This document shows positions 1 through 8,745 of a DNA stretch of 64,000 nt, one piece after another. Source of the stretch: Pseudooceanicola sediminis (lineage in GTDB: Bacteria; Pseudomonadota; Alphaproteobacteria; Rhodobacterales; Rhodobacteraceae); assembly GCF_003575965.1 (NCBI RefSeq), contig NZ_QWJJ01000011.1, positions 98,986-162,985 of the forward strand, written 5' to 3'. Below the pieces are notes generated by a model, which was not told the DNA's origin, ran no database searches, and saw nothing but the letters and a program-made list of their open reading frames with translations. A program made the position numbers and the translations under genes. The first letter of the stretch is position 1; every line of letters starts with the position of its first letter.

Positions 1-2
1 AC

Positions 3-1046
3 GTTTCCCCCGACACCTTTCCCCCGAAAGAGCGGATGGCCCGCTACTTCGAGGACTACGCGACGATGATCGAAGCGCCGATCCGCACCAATGTCGAGGT
101 AAAGCGCGTGCAAAGATGCCCCGGCCGGCCCGGTTTCATTGCCACGACGTCCGAAGGCGAAATCGAAGCACAGCGGGTCGTCGCGGCGACGGGTCCTTTC
201 CAGGTGCCCTCCTTTCCCCGAATTGTTCCCGAGGACGCCGCAATCACGCAACTTCATTCCTCCGACTATAAAAATCCCGGCCAATTGGATGAGGGCGCTG
301 TGCTTGTTGTCGGCGGCGGCGCGTCGGGGTCGCAGATCGCCGAAGAATTGCAGCGCGCAGGCCGCAAAGTTTTCCTGTCGATCGGAGAACACTACCGCCC
401 TCCCCGCTCCTACAGGCAGCGCGATTACGTCTGGTGGCTTGGCGTTCTGGGCAAGTGGGACGAGATCAAGACACAAGCAAAGAAAAAGCACGTTGCCTTT
501 GCGGTCAGCGGCTACGATGGCGGCAAGACGATCGACTTCCGGCGTCTCGGCAACATGGGCGTTACGGTCCTCGGCATGACAAAAAGCTACGAAAATGGCG
601 TGCTGCACATCGCTGACGACCTGGTCAGCAATCTCGACGAAGGGGATCGGGCCTACCGCGACGTCCTGCGCGAGGCTGACGCCTATGTCGAGCGCAATGG
701 CATCGACCTTCCCCCCGAACCCGAGGCCTGGGAACGTCAGCCTGACCCGGAGTGCGTAGCGGCACCGATCCTTGAACTGGATCTGGCACGGGAAAACGTC
801 CGCACGATCATCTGGGCAACAGGGTTCAAGTTCGATTTCAGCTGGCTTGATGTGGATGCCTTTCACGAAGACGGCACGCCTTTTCACAAGCGCGGAATTT
901 CCTCCGAAACCGGCATATACTTTCTTGGCCTGCCAGAGCTGACCAACCGCGCGTCCTCCTTCATCTATGGCTGCTGGTATGACGCGAAATATATCGCGAC
1001 CCATATTGGCGTTCAGCGCAACTACGTCGCCTACGAAAAGCAATAG
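3..1046 (+). CDS. Flavin-containing monooxygenase-like FAD/NAD(P) oxidoreductase, 5'-truncated by window edge
   Basis: The reading frame is open from the first complete codon, so the true start and the N-terminal FAD-binding glycine motif lie upstream of the window; the ATG at 36 is probably internal. The visible 348 codons contain a second dinucleotide-binding motif VVGGGASGSQIAEEL (about residues 93-107 counting from the ATG at 36), typical of the NADPH site of class B flavoprotein monooxygenases, and an 'IIWATGFKFDFSWL' segment matching the ATG(Y/F) motif that links the two domains. Related proteins oxygenate soft nucleophiles (N or S) or act as Baeyer-Villiger enzymes; the substrate here is unknown. 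It is followed after 141 bp by the dehydroquinase-like gene. The family call is good; the reaction is open. Confidence 0.8.
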   Translation, partial: VSPDTFPPKERMARYFEDYATMIEAPIRTNVEVKRVQRCPGRPGFIATTSEGEIEAQRVVAATGPFQVPSFPRIVPEDAAITQLHSSDYKNPGQLDEGAVLVVGGGASGSQIAEELQRAGRKVFLSIGEHYRPPRSYRQRDYVWWLGVLGKWDEIKTQAKKKHVAFAVSGYDGGKTIDFRRLGNMGVTVLGMTKSYENGVLHIADDLVSNLDEGDRAYRDVLREADAYVERNGIDLPPEPEAWERQPDPECVAAPILELDLARENVRTIIWATGFKFDFSWLDVDAFHEDGTPFHKRGISSETGIYFLGLPELTNRASSFIYGCWYDAKYIATHIGVQRNYVAYEKQ

Positions 1047-1187
1047 CCGGACAAAGGGCGGGGAAGGATGATGTTCGTTCGCTCCCCCGCGCCTGTCCTG
1101 CATGACTGCGTGCCAAACCCTGTTCGGGAACCGGCAACCTCATGCTGACCCTTCGCCCCGACACCGCCAAGCAACAAGGACACCGTC

Positions 1188-1634
1188 ATGAAGACCGTCA
1201 TGTTCCTCAATGGCCCGAATGCAAATCTGTACGGCCTTGATCCGAAAGGTGCCTATGGCACGGACAGCTTTCCACAGATCGAAGCGGCCTGCCTGGATCG
1301 CGCTGCCGAGCTGGAATTCAACCTGATCTTTCGTCAGTCCAATCACGAAGGCGTCCTGATCGACTGGATACAGGAAGCAAGGCAAACCTGTGATGGCCTT
1401 CTGATCAACGCAGCCGGGCTGACTTATACGTCGATCGCCATTCTGGACGCTTTGCTGGCGTTCGATGGCCCGATCATCGAATGCCACATGAGCAACATCT
1501 GGAAGCGAGAGCCCTTTCGCAGCCAGTCCTATATTTCCAAGGCCGCGACGGGGGTCATTGCCGGTCTCGGCGTACAGGGCTACCTGCTTGGATTGTCCGC
1601 CATGAAAACGATGATCACGGACACACCAGCATGA
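1188..1634 (+). CDS. Type II 3-dehydroquinate dehydratase-like protein (divergent AroQ paralogue)
   Basis: A 148-residue protein with the full length and order of the AroQ/type II dehydroquinase fold: NGPN near residue 9, AYG (catalytic Tyr), RQSNHEG, INAAGLTYTS, the catalytic-His region ECHMSNI, REPFR and GLGVQGYLLGL at the end. The family normally interconverts 3-dehydroquinate and 3-dehydroshikimate. The lid-loop arginine (usual GxREP) is replaced: the segment reads GLDPKGAYG. The start at 1188 has AAGGA seven bases upstream. Its stop overlaps the next ATG (ATGA at 1631), so it is translationally coupled to a hydroxyacid dehydrogenase rather than to shikimate genes. This suggests a catabolic or altered role instead of the housekeeping aroQ. 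Confidence 0.82.
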   Translation: MKTVMFLNGPNANLYGLDPKGAYGTDSFPQIEAACLDRAAELEFNLIFRQSNHEGVLIDWIQEARQTCDGLLINAAGLTYTSIAILDALLAFDGPIIECHMSNIWKREPFRSQSYISKAATGVIAGLGVQGYLLGLSAMKTMITDTPA

Positions 1635-2566
1635 CCGACACCCTGGTTTTCTTCAGCGGCCCTGACCCGTTCGACACTTGGCGGGATGCCCTTGTGCCAC
1701 ACCTGCCCGATACGGTGCGCATTCAGAATTCAGATGCCGTCACTGACCCGGACGCAGTGCGCTTCGCCCTTGTATGGATGCCGCCCGAGGGCTTTTTCGA
1801 ACGTTTTCCGAATCTTGAGCTGGTGATCAACCTCGGGGCCGGCGTCGACCGATTGGTCGCGCGTGACGATCTGCCGGACGTACCGATCACGCGCTTGTCC
1901 GATCCCGAGATGGGGCGGATGATGGCCAGTTTCGTGTTGTTCTCGGTCTTGCGACATGCGCGCGACATTCCACATTTCGAAGCGGCGCAGGCACGCCGTG
2001 AATGGTCCTACCGTCACCCACGTGCGGCTGGCGACACCAAGGTTGCGGTGCTTGGCCTGGGCGAACTGGGAGCATTGGCAGCGACCGAGGTCGCCCGGCA
2101 GGGCTTCGACACCCACGGATGGGCAACGAAACCACATGATCTGCCAGGGGTGCGTGTGCATTGCGGCGATCACGCCCTCGCACCGCTGCTGGCCGAGGCC
2201 GATATCGTGGTCTGCATGTTACCGTTGACCCCCGGGACACGCGGACGCCTCGACGCCTCGGCCTTCGGTGCGATGAAACGGGGCGCCGCTTTCGTGAATG
2301 TTTCCCGGGGAGAGGTCGTCGATGAAGCCGCGCTTGTTGCCGCCCTGCGCTCTGGCCACCTGTCCGGCGCCACGCTTGACGTGTTCGAGACCGAACCTCT
2401 TGGGTCCGAACATCCGCTCTGGTCGCTGCCGGGTGTCCTGATCACGCCGCACCTTGCCTCGGTCGCACTTCCCAAAAGTGCCGCGCCTCAAATTGCGCGC
2501 AATATCCGGGCGGTGCAGACAGGCGGCACCCTGATCAACCAGGTGTCCCGAGTGCGTGGATATTAG
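1631..2566 (+). CDS. D-2-hydroxyacid dehydrogenase, GhrA-like (glyoxylate/hydroxypyruvate reductase A type)
   Basis: A 311-residue NAD(P)-dependent 2-hydroxyacid dehydrogenase. The Rossmann motif is LGLGELGALAA (about residues 141-151). The catalytic triad of the family is visible: Arg in NVSRGEVVD, Glu in DVFETEPL and His in ITPHLAS. The short length and the missing long N-terminal extension fit the GhrA subgroup, which reduces glyoxylate, hydroxypyruvate or related 2-oxoacids. The start is chosen at 1631 because the ATG overlaps the stop of the dehydroquinase-like gene; upstream in-frame codons belong to that gene's shadow. Coupling to that gene points to a shared catabolic pathway. The substrate cannot be read from sequence. 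Confidence 0.85.
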   Translation: MTDTLVFFSGPDPFDTWRDALVPHLPDTVRIQNSDAVTDPDAVRFALVWMPPEGFFERFPNLELVINLGAGVDRLVARDDLPDVPITRLSDPEMGRMMASFVLFSVLRHARDIPHFEAAQARREWSYRHPRAAGDTKVAVLGLGELGALAATEVARQGFDTHGWATKPHDLPGVRVHCGDHALAPLLAEADIVVCMLPLTPGTRGRLDASAFGAMKRGAAFVNVSRGEVVDEAALVAALRSGHLSGATLDVFETEPLGSEHPLWSLPGVLITPHLASVALPKSAAPQIARNIRAVQTGGTLINQVSRVRGY

Positions 2567-3097
2567 GCACCCGGCAATCACGCTGCGAACGCCCCGCGAT
2601 GGCCCAGGTAACGACACTATAATAAACCATTTAGTATCATACAGTTACCCATCCTAAGTTGGAAAAACCTTTGTAGGGAGTTGATATTTGCAATTACTCT
2701 AACCGGTCGAGCCCGGGCAGTTTGTGACCAAGCAAGAGACGCAACAACTGACTGGAGAAACCCATGGCTCTGACCTGCCGCCGACACCGTGAAGGCTGCA
2801 TCGCCGGGTTCAGAAAGATACCTGCCTCGGCAGTACCATCAGATTTCATGCGCACAGGTGCCACTGCGAACGGGCGGCCCTCGGCCGAGTGTTCGGCAGC
2901 AACTGCAAACGAGCCGCGCAAACCTCTTATCCATTCCCCGGTCCATGGGGGCAGATCACCCCAGGCCGATCCTCTCCGGCCAAGGGCCTGACGTCCCTGC
3001 CGGAGCAAGACCCGAACCCGTCTCTCGGTTCGGCAAATAACGGCATGCCGCAAACAATTGCCGCATCATAAACCCTTCAACCAACAGGAACCTCCAT
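2567..3097. other. Intergenic region upstream of the ABC importer operon
   Basis: About 530 bp without a convincing gene. It contains the most AT-rich stretch of the left end (about 2618-2700), which is the probable promoter area for the importer operon, although no confident -35/-10 pair is called. An open frame of 75 codons at 2764-2991 has a GGAG nine bases before its ATG, but it shows no recognisable motif and its composition is not clearly coding, so it is not annotated as a gene. Confidence 0.5.
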
Positions 3098-4123
3098 ATG
3101 AAACGTCTCCTCCTGACCGCCGCTGCGATAAGCTTGCTGTCTCCCGCCGCATTCGCCGAAACCCTCGTCGTCAGCAGCTGGGGCGGTAGCTTTCGCGACC
3201 TGATCGACGAAACCATCGCCAAGAAATTCACCGAGGAAACCGGTGTCGATGTCGAATTCATCACCGGCGGCACGATCGATCGCCTGAACCAGGCCAAGCT
3301 CAGCCGTGACACCCCGGAAAGCGACGTGACCTTCACCACCTCGCATATCGGCTGGCTTTATCACAACGACGGGCTGTTCGAAGAACTGGACATGTCCAAG
3401 ATCCCGAATGCCGTGAACCTGGTCGAGCAGGCAAAAATCAGCCCGTCCCACATCGGGGCATGGGCCTATGTCTATACCATCGGCTACCTGCCTGACGCGG
3501 TCCCCGAGGGGATGACCTTCGACAGCTGGGAAGACCTGTGGTCGCCCGAACTGGAAGGCATGATTGCTGCACCCGATTTCGATCCGTCCCACATCATCGC
3601 GGTTTCATCCAAGCTGGACGGCGTCGACATCGAGAACTGGATGGATGCCACCGACAAGCTGCTGGCACTGAAACCGAACTTCAAAGCGTTCTATACCAAC
3701 GATGCCAATTCGCAGCAGTTGCTGTCGACCGGCGAAACCCCGGTGCAGATCATGCTGTCGATGAACGCCTATCACATGCAGTCCGAAGGTCTGAACATAA
3801 AACTGGCGATCCCCAAGGAAGGGGCGGTGCTGGGTGTCGATACCATGGGCATCACCGCCGGCACCGACAAGCAAGAGCTGGCGTACAAGTTCATCAACGC
3901 AGCCCTTGATCCCGAAGTGCAGGCAAAGATTGCAGAGATCAAGAAAGGCAGCCCTGTCGTCTCAAACGTCGACCTGCCCGAAGAGCTTGCTGACCTGCCC
4001 GGCATCTTCACCACTCCCGAACAGTGGGAGAGCCAGACCCTGATCATCCCGCATGAGCTGCGCGCTGAAAAAACCGCAGAATGGCGTCAATGGTTCTCGG
4101 AAAACATGATTTCCGGCAACTGA
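3098..4123 (+). CDS. ABC transporter periplasmic solute-binding protein (PotD/spermidine-putrescine-like family)
   Basis: A 341-residue precursor with a clear Sec signal peptide (charged MKR, hydrophobic core, AFA-E cleavage near residue 21). The mature protein begins LVVSSWGGSFRD, the typical start of family-1 extracellular binding proteins of the PotD/iron-type group. It delivers substrate to the permease pair encoded downstream. The ligand is not predictable: related proteins bind polyamines, opines or amino-acid-like compounds. It is the first gene of a PotDBCA-type operon, and a perfect hairpin follows its stop, as often found where the binding protein must be made in excess of the membrane components. 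A purine-rich AGGAA precedes the ATG. Confidence 0.9.
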   Translation: MKRLLLTAAAISLLSPAAFAETLVVSSWGGSFRDLIDETIAKKFTEETGVDVEFITGGTIDRLNQAKLSRDTPESDVTFTTSHIGWLYHNDGLFEELDMSKIPNAVNLVEQAKISPSHIGAWAYVYTIGYLPDAVPEGMTFDSWEDLWSPELEGMIAAPDFDPSHIIAVSSKLDGVDIENWMDATDKLLALKPNFKAFYTNDANSQQLLSTGETPVQIMLSMNAYHMQSEGLNIKLAIPKEGAVLGVDTMGITAGTDKQELAYKFINAALDPEVQAKIAEIKKGSPVVSNVDLPEELADLPGIFTTPEQWESQTLIIPHELRAEKTAEWRQWFSENMISGN

Positions 4124-4132
4124 AACTGATCC

Positions 4133-4157
4133 ATCCCGGCGGTGCCGCCGCCGGGAT
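4133..4157 (+). promoter_or_regulatory. Intercistronic hairpin after the binding-protein gene
   Basis: A perfect inverted repeat with 10-bp arms (ATCCCGGCGG / CCGCCGGGAT) and a 5-nt loop lies ten bases after the stop of the binding-protein gene and before the permease gene. There is no U-run, so it is more likely an mRNA-stabilising or partial-termination element that raises binding protein relative to permease. This role is known from other importer operons and is inferred here. Confidence 0.6.
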
Positions 4158-4183
4158 CCCCCCAGAAGGAGCAGACCTCCCTG

Positions 4184-5035
4184 ATGTCGAAACGCCCATT
4201 CCTAGGCTGGTTTGCCTCGCCGTCCATCCTGATTGCATTCGCGATCGCAGCGTCTTTTCTGGCGATTGTTCAGTACAGCCTGCGCGCACATGTCCCCGGT
4301 TCCCTCAACCCGGGCGGGCTGACGCTGGACAACTTCACGACGCTCTGGAAAGCCGTCTACGGGCAGGCGTTCCTGAACACCGTGTTGCTTTGCTTCTGGA
4401 CCGCCCTGTTCACCCTGCTGATCGGCTATCCATTGGCCTTCGCGATGGTGCGTGCCAAGTCAGCACGCCTGCGCAGTGCGATACTGCTGATTTCCCTGAC
4501 ACCGCTGTTTCTGGGGGAAATCGTACGCACGTATTCCTGGATGATCGTTCTGGGCAATCGCGGCTTCGTAAACGCCGTACTGATGCAGATGGGGCTGATC
4601 GACAGGCCGATCGACTTCATGTTCACCATGACAGGGGTCGTCATCGCGTTGGTGCATTTCACCCTGCCCATCGTTGTCGTGATGCTGGCCGCCGCGCTCT
4701 CCCATATAGATCGCAATCTGGAACGCGCCGCGACCTCGCTTGGCGCGGGACGTGTCCGGGTCTTTGCGACCGTGACGCTGCCGCTGTCCATCCCCGGCAT
4801 CGTCGCCGCCACGTCGACCGCTTTTGCCTGGACCTTTTCGGCCTTTGCGACGCCGCAAATGATCGGCGGCGGCAAGGTCCAGACGATCTCGACCCTCGTC
4901 TATCAGGTCGGTTTTGCCTCGTTCAATTTCCCGCTCGCGGCCTCGCTCTCGTTGGTTGGGCTGCTGTTCACCATCGCGGTGCTGGCCATCTTCAACACCG
5001 GCATTCGGCGCCTTGAAAAGATCGGAGCGCACTGA
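4184..5035 (+). CDS. ABC transporter inner-membrane permease (PotB-like)
   Basis: A 283-residue binding-protein-dependent permease. Six membrane segments are apparent, starting LGWFASPSILIAFAIAASFLA-like near residues 6-26. The EAA-type cytoplasmic loop that contacts the ATPase is present as ERAATSLGAGRVRVFATVTLPL (about residues 183-203; the key residues are the EAA-like start, the Gly, and LP). The start at 4184 is preferred over the GTG at 4142 because AGAAGGAG lies about 12 bases upstream and the intervening codons overlap the hairpin. It pairs with the next gene (two bases between stop and start) to form the heterodimeric channel. Confidence 0.88.
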   Translation: MSKRPFLGWFASPSILIAFAIAASFLAIVQYSLRAHVPGSLNPGGLTLDNFTTLWKAVYGQAFLNTVLLCFWTALFTLLIGYPLAFAMVRAKSARLRSAILLISLTPLFLGEIVRTYSWMIVLGNRGFVNAVLMQMGLIDRPIDFMFTMTGVVIALVHFTLPIVVVMLAAALSHIDRNLERAATSLGAGRVRVFATVTLPLSIPGIVAATSTAFAWTFSAFATPQMIGGGKVQTISTLVYQVGFASFNFPLAASLSLVGLLFTIAVLAIFNTGIRRLEKIGAH

Positions 5036-5037
5036 CC

Positions 5038-5847
5038 ATGAAGAAGACCATTCTCGATCACGCACTCGACTGGGCCGGGCGGATCCTGCTGACTGCGATC
5101 CTGTGTTTCGTCCTGCTGCCCTTCATCGTTGTCCTGATCGCCTCTTTCAACGAAAGCGCGATCCTGACCTTTCCGCCCAAGGGCTGGTCATTCCGCTGGT
5201 ACGCCAACGCATTCGAGTACCGCGATTTTGGCGAAGGTCTGGTCAACTCGCTGATGATCGCTGCCATCGGCGCGACCATCGCGCTGATCGCCGGGTCTGG
5301 CTTTGCCTATGTGCTGAACCGCTATGATTTTGCGCTGAAATCTCTGTTGAACGGTGTTCTGATGTCGCCGCTGATTATCCCGAACTTCACCATCGGTCTG
5401 GGCCTGCTGATCCTGTCGGCCGCCGCATCTCTGCCTCGCTCGGTTTGGCTTGTCGTGGCCGTGCATGTGATCATCGTCCTGCCGTTTGTGGTCCGTTCCG
5501 TCTACGTCTCCCTGCAAAACTTTGAACGCCGCTATGAACAGGCCGCCGAAAGCCTGGGCGCCGGGCCTGTGCATGTCCTGCTGACCATCACCTTGCCGCT
5601 GCTGCTACCCGGGCTGGTCTCGGGCGGTCTGTTTGCCGCGATCCTGTCCTTCAACGAATTCACCGCATCGCTTTTCGTGGTCAACCAACGCACGCAGACC
5701 CTGCCCGTCGCAATGTACAACTACGTACGCGAATACGCCGATCCCACGCTGGCGGCCGTGTCCGTGATCTACGTCGCCGTGGTCGCCGTCATGCTGCTGC
5801 TCGTTCATAAATTCTTCCGTCTCGAAAAGGTCCTCAATGTCGAGTGA
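5038..5847 (+). CDS. ABC transporter inner-membrane permease (PotC-like)
   Basis: A 269-residue second permease subunit. It has the PotC-type N-terminus (one segment, then FNESAILTFPPKGWSFRWY, a block conserved in polyamine-type PotC/PotI proteins). The EAA loop reads YEQAAESLGAGPVHVLLTIT followed by LP. About six transmembrane helices are visible. It starts two bases after the first permease stop, and its 3' end overlaps the ATPase gene by 11 bp, so all four importer genes are co-transcribed and translationally linked. Confidence 0.9.
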   Translation: MKKTILDHALDWAGRILLTAILCFVLLPFIVVLIASFNESAILTFPPKGWSFRWYANAFEYRDFGEGLVNSLMIAAIGATIALIAGSGFAYVLNRYDFALKSLLNGVLMSPLIIPNFTIGLGLLILSAAASLPRSVWLVVAVHVIIVLPFVVRSVYVSLQNFERRYEQAAESLGAGPVHVLLTITLPLLLPGLVSGGLFAAILSFNEFTASLFVVNQRTQTLPVAMYNYVREYADPTLAAVSVIYVAVVAVMLLLVHKFFRLEKVLNVE

Positions 5848-6961
5848 GATCCCCCGAAACACACCGCAAGACAGTCGCCAGCATCCCGCTGTCCAGATCG
5901 ACGGTGTCGCCAAGTCATTTTCCGGTACTGTCGCGCTTGAACCGGTCTGGCTGAAAATCCGACGCGGAGAATTCCTGACCCTGCTTGGCCCATCAGGCTG
6001 CGGCAAGACCACACTGCTCAATCTCATTGCGGGCTTTCTCGAGGCCGACGAGGGAGAGCTTTTCATCAATCGTGACCTCGTCACCCAAGTCCCGCCGCAT
6101 CAGCGTGAAATCGGTATCGTCTTTCAGAACTATGCCCTGTTCCCACATATGAACGTGGCGCAGAACGTCGCCTACGGGTTGCGAACCCGGCGCGTGTCAA
6201 AGGCCGAAACGGCAGAGCGCGTGCGCGAGGCGCTGGCGCTGGTCAAGCTGGAGGATTTTGCCGACCGGCGTCCCCGCCAACTGTCCGGTGGTCAGCAACA
6301 GCGTGTGGCCCTGGCCCGTGCGCTGGTGATCCGCCCCCGCGTGCTGCTGCTGGATGAGCCGTTTTCGGCACTCGACCGAAATCTGCGCACCGCAATGCAG
6401 GTCGAACTGAAAGAGATCCAGTCTCGCCTGGGCCTGACGACGGTGTTCGTGACACATGACCAGAGCGAAGCGCTCAGCATGTCCGACCGTATCGCGGTCA
6501 TGTCCCGTGGCCGTATCCGACAGATCGGCACGCCCACCGAAATCTATGATCAACCACAAAGCCGCTTTGTTTCCACTTTCGTTGGGGATGCGAACCTGTT
6601 CAGCGCCACCCTGCGGGAAAAGACTACCGCCGATGCAATACTCGAGGTCGGTTCGACCCGTCTGACCCTCTCGACCTATCAGGTGGATATGCCCGCGCCC
6701 GGTCCGGTGACGCTGTTCGTGCGTCCCGAGCAATGCGTCCTGACAGACAGCGGAAAACCGGATGCTATCCCCGCCACTGTCGCTCTGTCGGTCTATCAGG
6801 GAAGTTACGCAGAACTGCATCTCGATTGCCCGTCTGCCGAGGGTGGGCGCGTCATGTTGCGTGTTCCCGCCTCTCAGGCTCTGCCTGCTGGTGCCAGTGT
6901 GGGCATCGCGCTGCCGCAACGCGGCCCGGCCATCTACGCAAGAGAGGATGATATCGCATGA
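5837..6961 (+). CDS. ABC transporter ATP-binding protein (PotA-like)
   Basis: A 374-residue importer ATPase. Walker A is GPSGCGKTT (about residues 52-60), the Q-loop follows in VFQNYALFPHM, the signature is LSGGQQQR, and Walker B is VLLLDEPFSALD with the switch His in VTHDQSEA. The C-terminal 120 residues form a TOBE-like regulatory domain (FVRPEQC) as in PotA/MalK-type subunits. It drives uptake through the two preceding permeases. The start overlaps the permease stop by 11 bp. The stop overlaps an ATG (ATGA at 6958) that opens a 55-codon frame leading to the quinone oxidoreductase gene. Confidence 0.93.
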   Translation: MSSEIPRNTPQDSRQHPAVQIDGVAKSFSGTVALEPVWLKIRRGEFLTLLGPSGCGKTTLLNLIAGFLEADEGELFINRDLVTQVPPHQREIGIVFQNYALFPHMNVAQNVAYGLRTRRVSKAETAERVREALALVKLEDFADRRPRQLSGGQQQRVALARALVIRPRVLLLDEPFSALDRNLRTAMQVELKEIQSRLGLTTVFVTHDQSEALSMSDRIAVMSRGRIRQIGTPTEIYDQPQSRFVSTFVGDANLFSATLREKTTADAILEVGSTRLTLSTYQVDMPAPGPVTLFVRPEQCVLTDSGKPDAIPATVALSVYQGSYAELHLDCPSAEGGRVMLRVPASQALPAGASVGIALPQRGPAIYAREDDIA

Positions 6962-7125
6962 CAATTCAGATCCCCCAGCCCCGCTCTGCGCCTGCACCCA
7001 CGACACGAACCTGCCATTCAACCGAGCTGCAAACCACACGTGGCAGCAACGCAGCGCTCGTCCACCTTGACCGGAGCGGGCTGTCAGTTGTGCCTTGTTT
7101 CGCCCCGAAGGGAAGGTTCTCATGA
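6958..7125 (+). CDS. Possible 55-residue protein coupled at both ends
   Basis: An ATG overlaps the ATPase stop (ATGA) and the frame ends in a TGA that overlaps the ATG of the quinone oxidoreductase (again ATGA, at 7122). The 55 residues are polar, with Pro, Thr and two Cys, and no recognised domain or signal peptide. GAGAGG lies some 11 bases before the ATG. Overlap at both ends would keep ribosomes moving through the operon, so the frame may serve translational coupling rather than encode a functional protein. It is equally possible that this is a chance open frame or a decayed gene. Confidence 0.35.
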   Translation: MTIQIPQPRSAPAPTTRTCHSTELQTTRGSNAALVHLDRSGLSVVPCFAPKGRFS

Positions 7126-8123
7126 CTCGCGCCATGTCTGCGGTAATTGCCACTGCCATCGGCGGCCCACAGGTTCTGGCCCTGGTTGAGCGGCCAAGGC
7201 CGGTGCCGGGACCGGGTGAGGTGCTGATCCGCACTGTCGCCGCCGGCGTAAATCGCCCCGACATCATGCAGCGTACCGGCGCCATCCCTGCCCCGCCGGA
7301 TGCCCCCGACATCCTTGGACTCGAAGTTGCCGGTGCGATCACCGCGACAGGTGAAGGGGTGCCAGACGCGATGCAGGGGACCGCCGTAATGGCCCTGGTC
7401 AAGGGGGGCGGCTATGCCGAGTATGCCGTCGCCCGCGCAGATCACTGCCTTTCCATCCCCAAAGGGTTGGATATGCAAGAAGCCGCCGCGCTGCCCGAAG
7501 GCCTGTTTACCATCTGGCACAACCTGTTCGACAGAGGCGGTCTTTGTCCTGGTGAAACCGTGCTGATCCAGGGCGGTGCCAGCGGCATCGGCACACTGGC
7601 GTTGCAATTGGCTGTTGCCTGGGGTGCCAGGGTCATCGTCACTGCCGGAGGTACGGAAAAATGCGCCCGTCTGGCCGAGATGGGCGTAGACGCCATCGAC
7701 TATCGCACTGCGGACCTGGCAGCCGAGGTCATGCGCCTCACCCACGGTGCGGGCGTTGATGTCGTGCTGGATATCCTGGGGGGGGATGCAATCAACTCGC
7801 ACCTTGCCTGCATGGCCCCGGGCGGGCGCCACATTGGCCTGTCGTTCATGACGGGCATGATCGCACCCGTCGATCTGGGAATAATGATGCGCAAGGGCCT
7901 CTGGCTCAGCTCCTCGACGCTTCGTCCCAAGAGCGATGCAGAAAAAGCCGCCATCGCAGTGGATGTTGAAACCCATCTGCTGCCCCTGATCGGCCCCGGC
8001 AAAGTGCGGCCGGTCCTGTCGGCCTCACTGCCCCTTGCCGACGCCGCTGCCGCGCATACGCTGCTCGAAAGCGGCCGGAACTTTGGCAAGATCGTTCTGC
8101 AAACGGAAGGTGGCACCAAATGA
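7122..8123 (+). CDS. NAD(P)H:quinone oxidoreductase, zinc-independent MDR family (QOR/PIG3-like)
   Basis: A 333-residue medium-chain dehydrogenase/reductase without the Zn-binding cysteines of alcohol dehydrogenases. It has the GroES-like N-terminal half (VAAGVNRPDIMQRTG, the quinone oxidoreductase/PIG3 signature region) and a nucleotide-binding half with IQGGASGIGTLALQLA near residue 146. Members reduce quinones or other electrophilic carbonyls with NADPH. The start at 7122 has GAAGG upstream and overlaps a preceding stop; an in-frame ATG at 7095 is less well placed. The stop overlaps the following GST gene (ATGA), so the pair is coupled and may handle a reactive intermediate. Confidence 0.88.
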   Translation: MTRAMSAVIATAIGGPQVLALVERPRPVPGPGEVLIRTVAAGVNRPDIMQRTGAIPAPPDAPDILGLEVAGAITATGEGVPDAMQGTAVMALVKGGGYAEYAVARADHCLSIPKGLDMQEAAALPEGLFTIWHNLFDRGGLCPGETVLIQGGASGIGTLALQLAVAWGARVIVTAGGTEKCARLAEMGVDAIDYRTADLAAEVMRLTHGAGVDVVLDILGGDAINSHLACMAPGGRHIGLSFMTGMIAPVDLGIMMRKGLWLSSSTLRPKSDAEKAAIAVDVETHLLPLIGPGKVRPVLSASLPLADAAAAHTLLESGRNFGKIVLQTEGGTK

Positions 8124-8731
8124 AGCTCTCCCTCTACTGGGGCTCAGCCTCGCCCTTCGTGCGCAAGGTGATGGTTGTCGCGCATGAGCTTGGGCTGGAA
8201 AATGATATCGAAATTCTCGACAGCGCGGCCAATCCGGTTGAGCGCGACACCCGTATCCAGGCCTTCAACCCGCTGGCAAAGGTGCCCGCGGCGCGCGCAG
8301 ATGATGGGACGTTGCTTTATGACAGCCGCGTGATCTGCGAATACCTGGACACGATGTCAAACGGCGGATTGTTTCCGCTGCCCCTGCCTGCGCGCTGGAC
8401 TGCCCTGCGACGTCAGGCTCTGGCGGATGGCCTGCTGGATGCGGCGCTGCTGATCCGTTACGAAACCCTGTTGCGGCCAAAGGATCGGCAATGGTCGCTT
8501 TGGGTCGAGAAACAGCACGAAAAACTGAACGATGCGCTGACCGCCATGGCGGCGGACATCCCCGCACCGGACTGTCGCGATATCGGTGCAATATCCTATG
8601 CCTGTACCCTGGGATGGCTCGATTTCCGCTTTACCGAACTCGATTGGCGGCGGGGCCGCGCGGATCTGGCTGCATGGCACCGTGCATATGAAGCGCGCCC
8701 GGCCATGATCGCAACCCGTCCACGTGCCTGA
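8120..8731 (+). CDS. Glutathione S-transferase family protein
   Basis: A 203-residue protein of normal GST length. The thioredoxin-like N-terminal domain begins LSLYWGSASPFVRKVMV, where the Ser/Pro/Arg-Lys pattern marks the glutathione site, and continues through NPLAKVPA (cis-Pro) and the gamma-glutamyl contact DSRVICEYLD. The helical C-terminal domain follows. The family conjugates glutathione or catalyses GSH-dependent isomerisation and reduction. The ATG overlaps the quinone oxidoreductase stop, so the two enzymes probably act on the same pathway. The substrate is unknown. Confidence 0.88.
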   Translation: MKLSLYWGSASPFVRKVMVVAHELGLENDIEILDSAANPVERDTRIQAFNPLAKVPAARADDGTLLYDSRVICEYLDTMSNGGLFPLPLPARWTALRRQALADGLLDAALLIRYETLLRPKDRQWSLWVEKQHEKLNDALTAMAADIPAPDCRDIGAISYACTLGWLDFRFTELDWRRGRADLAAWHRAYEARPAMIATRPRA

Positions 8732-8745
8732 CAAAGGAAATCATC

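Noticed and set aside
2764-2991. 75-codon frame with a GGAG upstream before the ABC operon
   Set aside because: No homology or consistent coding signal; kept as part of the intergenic description.
8491-8691. Alternative small frames inside the GST gene
   Set aside because: Shadows of the GST reading frame without ribosome binding sites.
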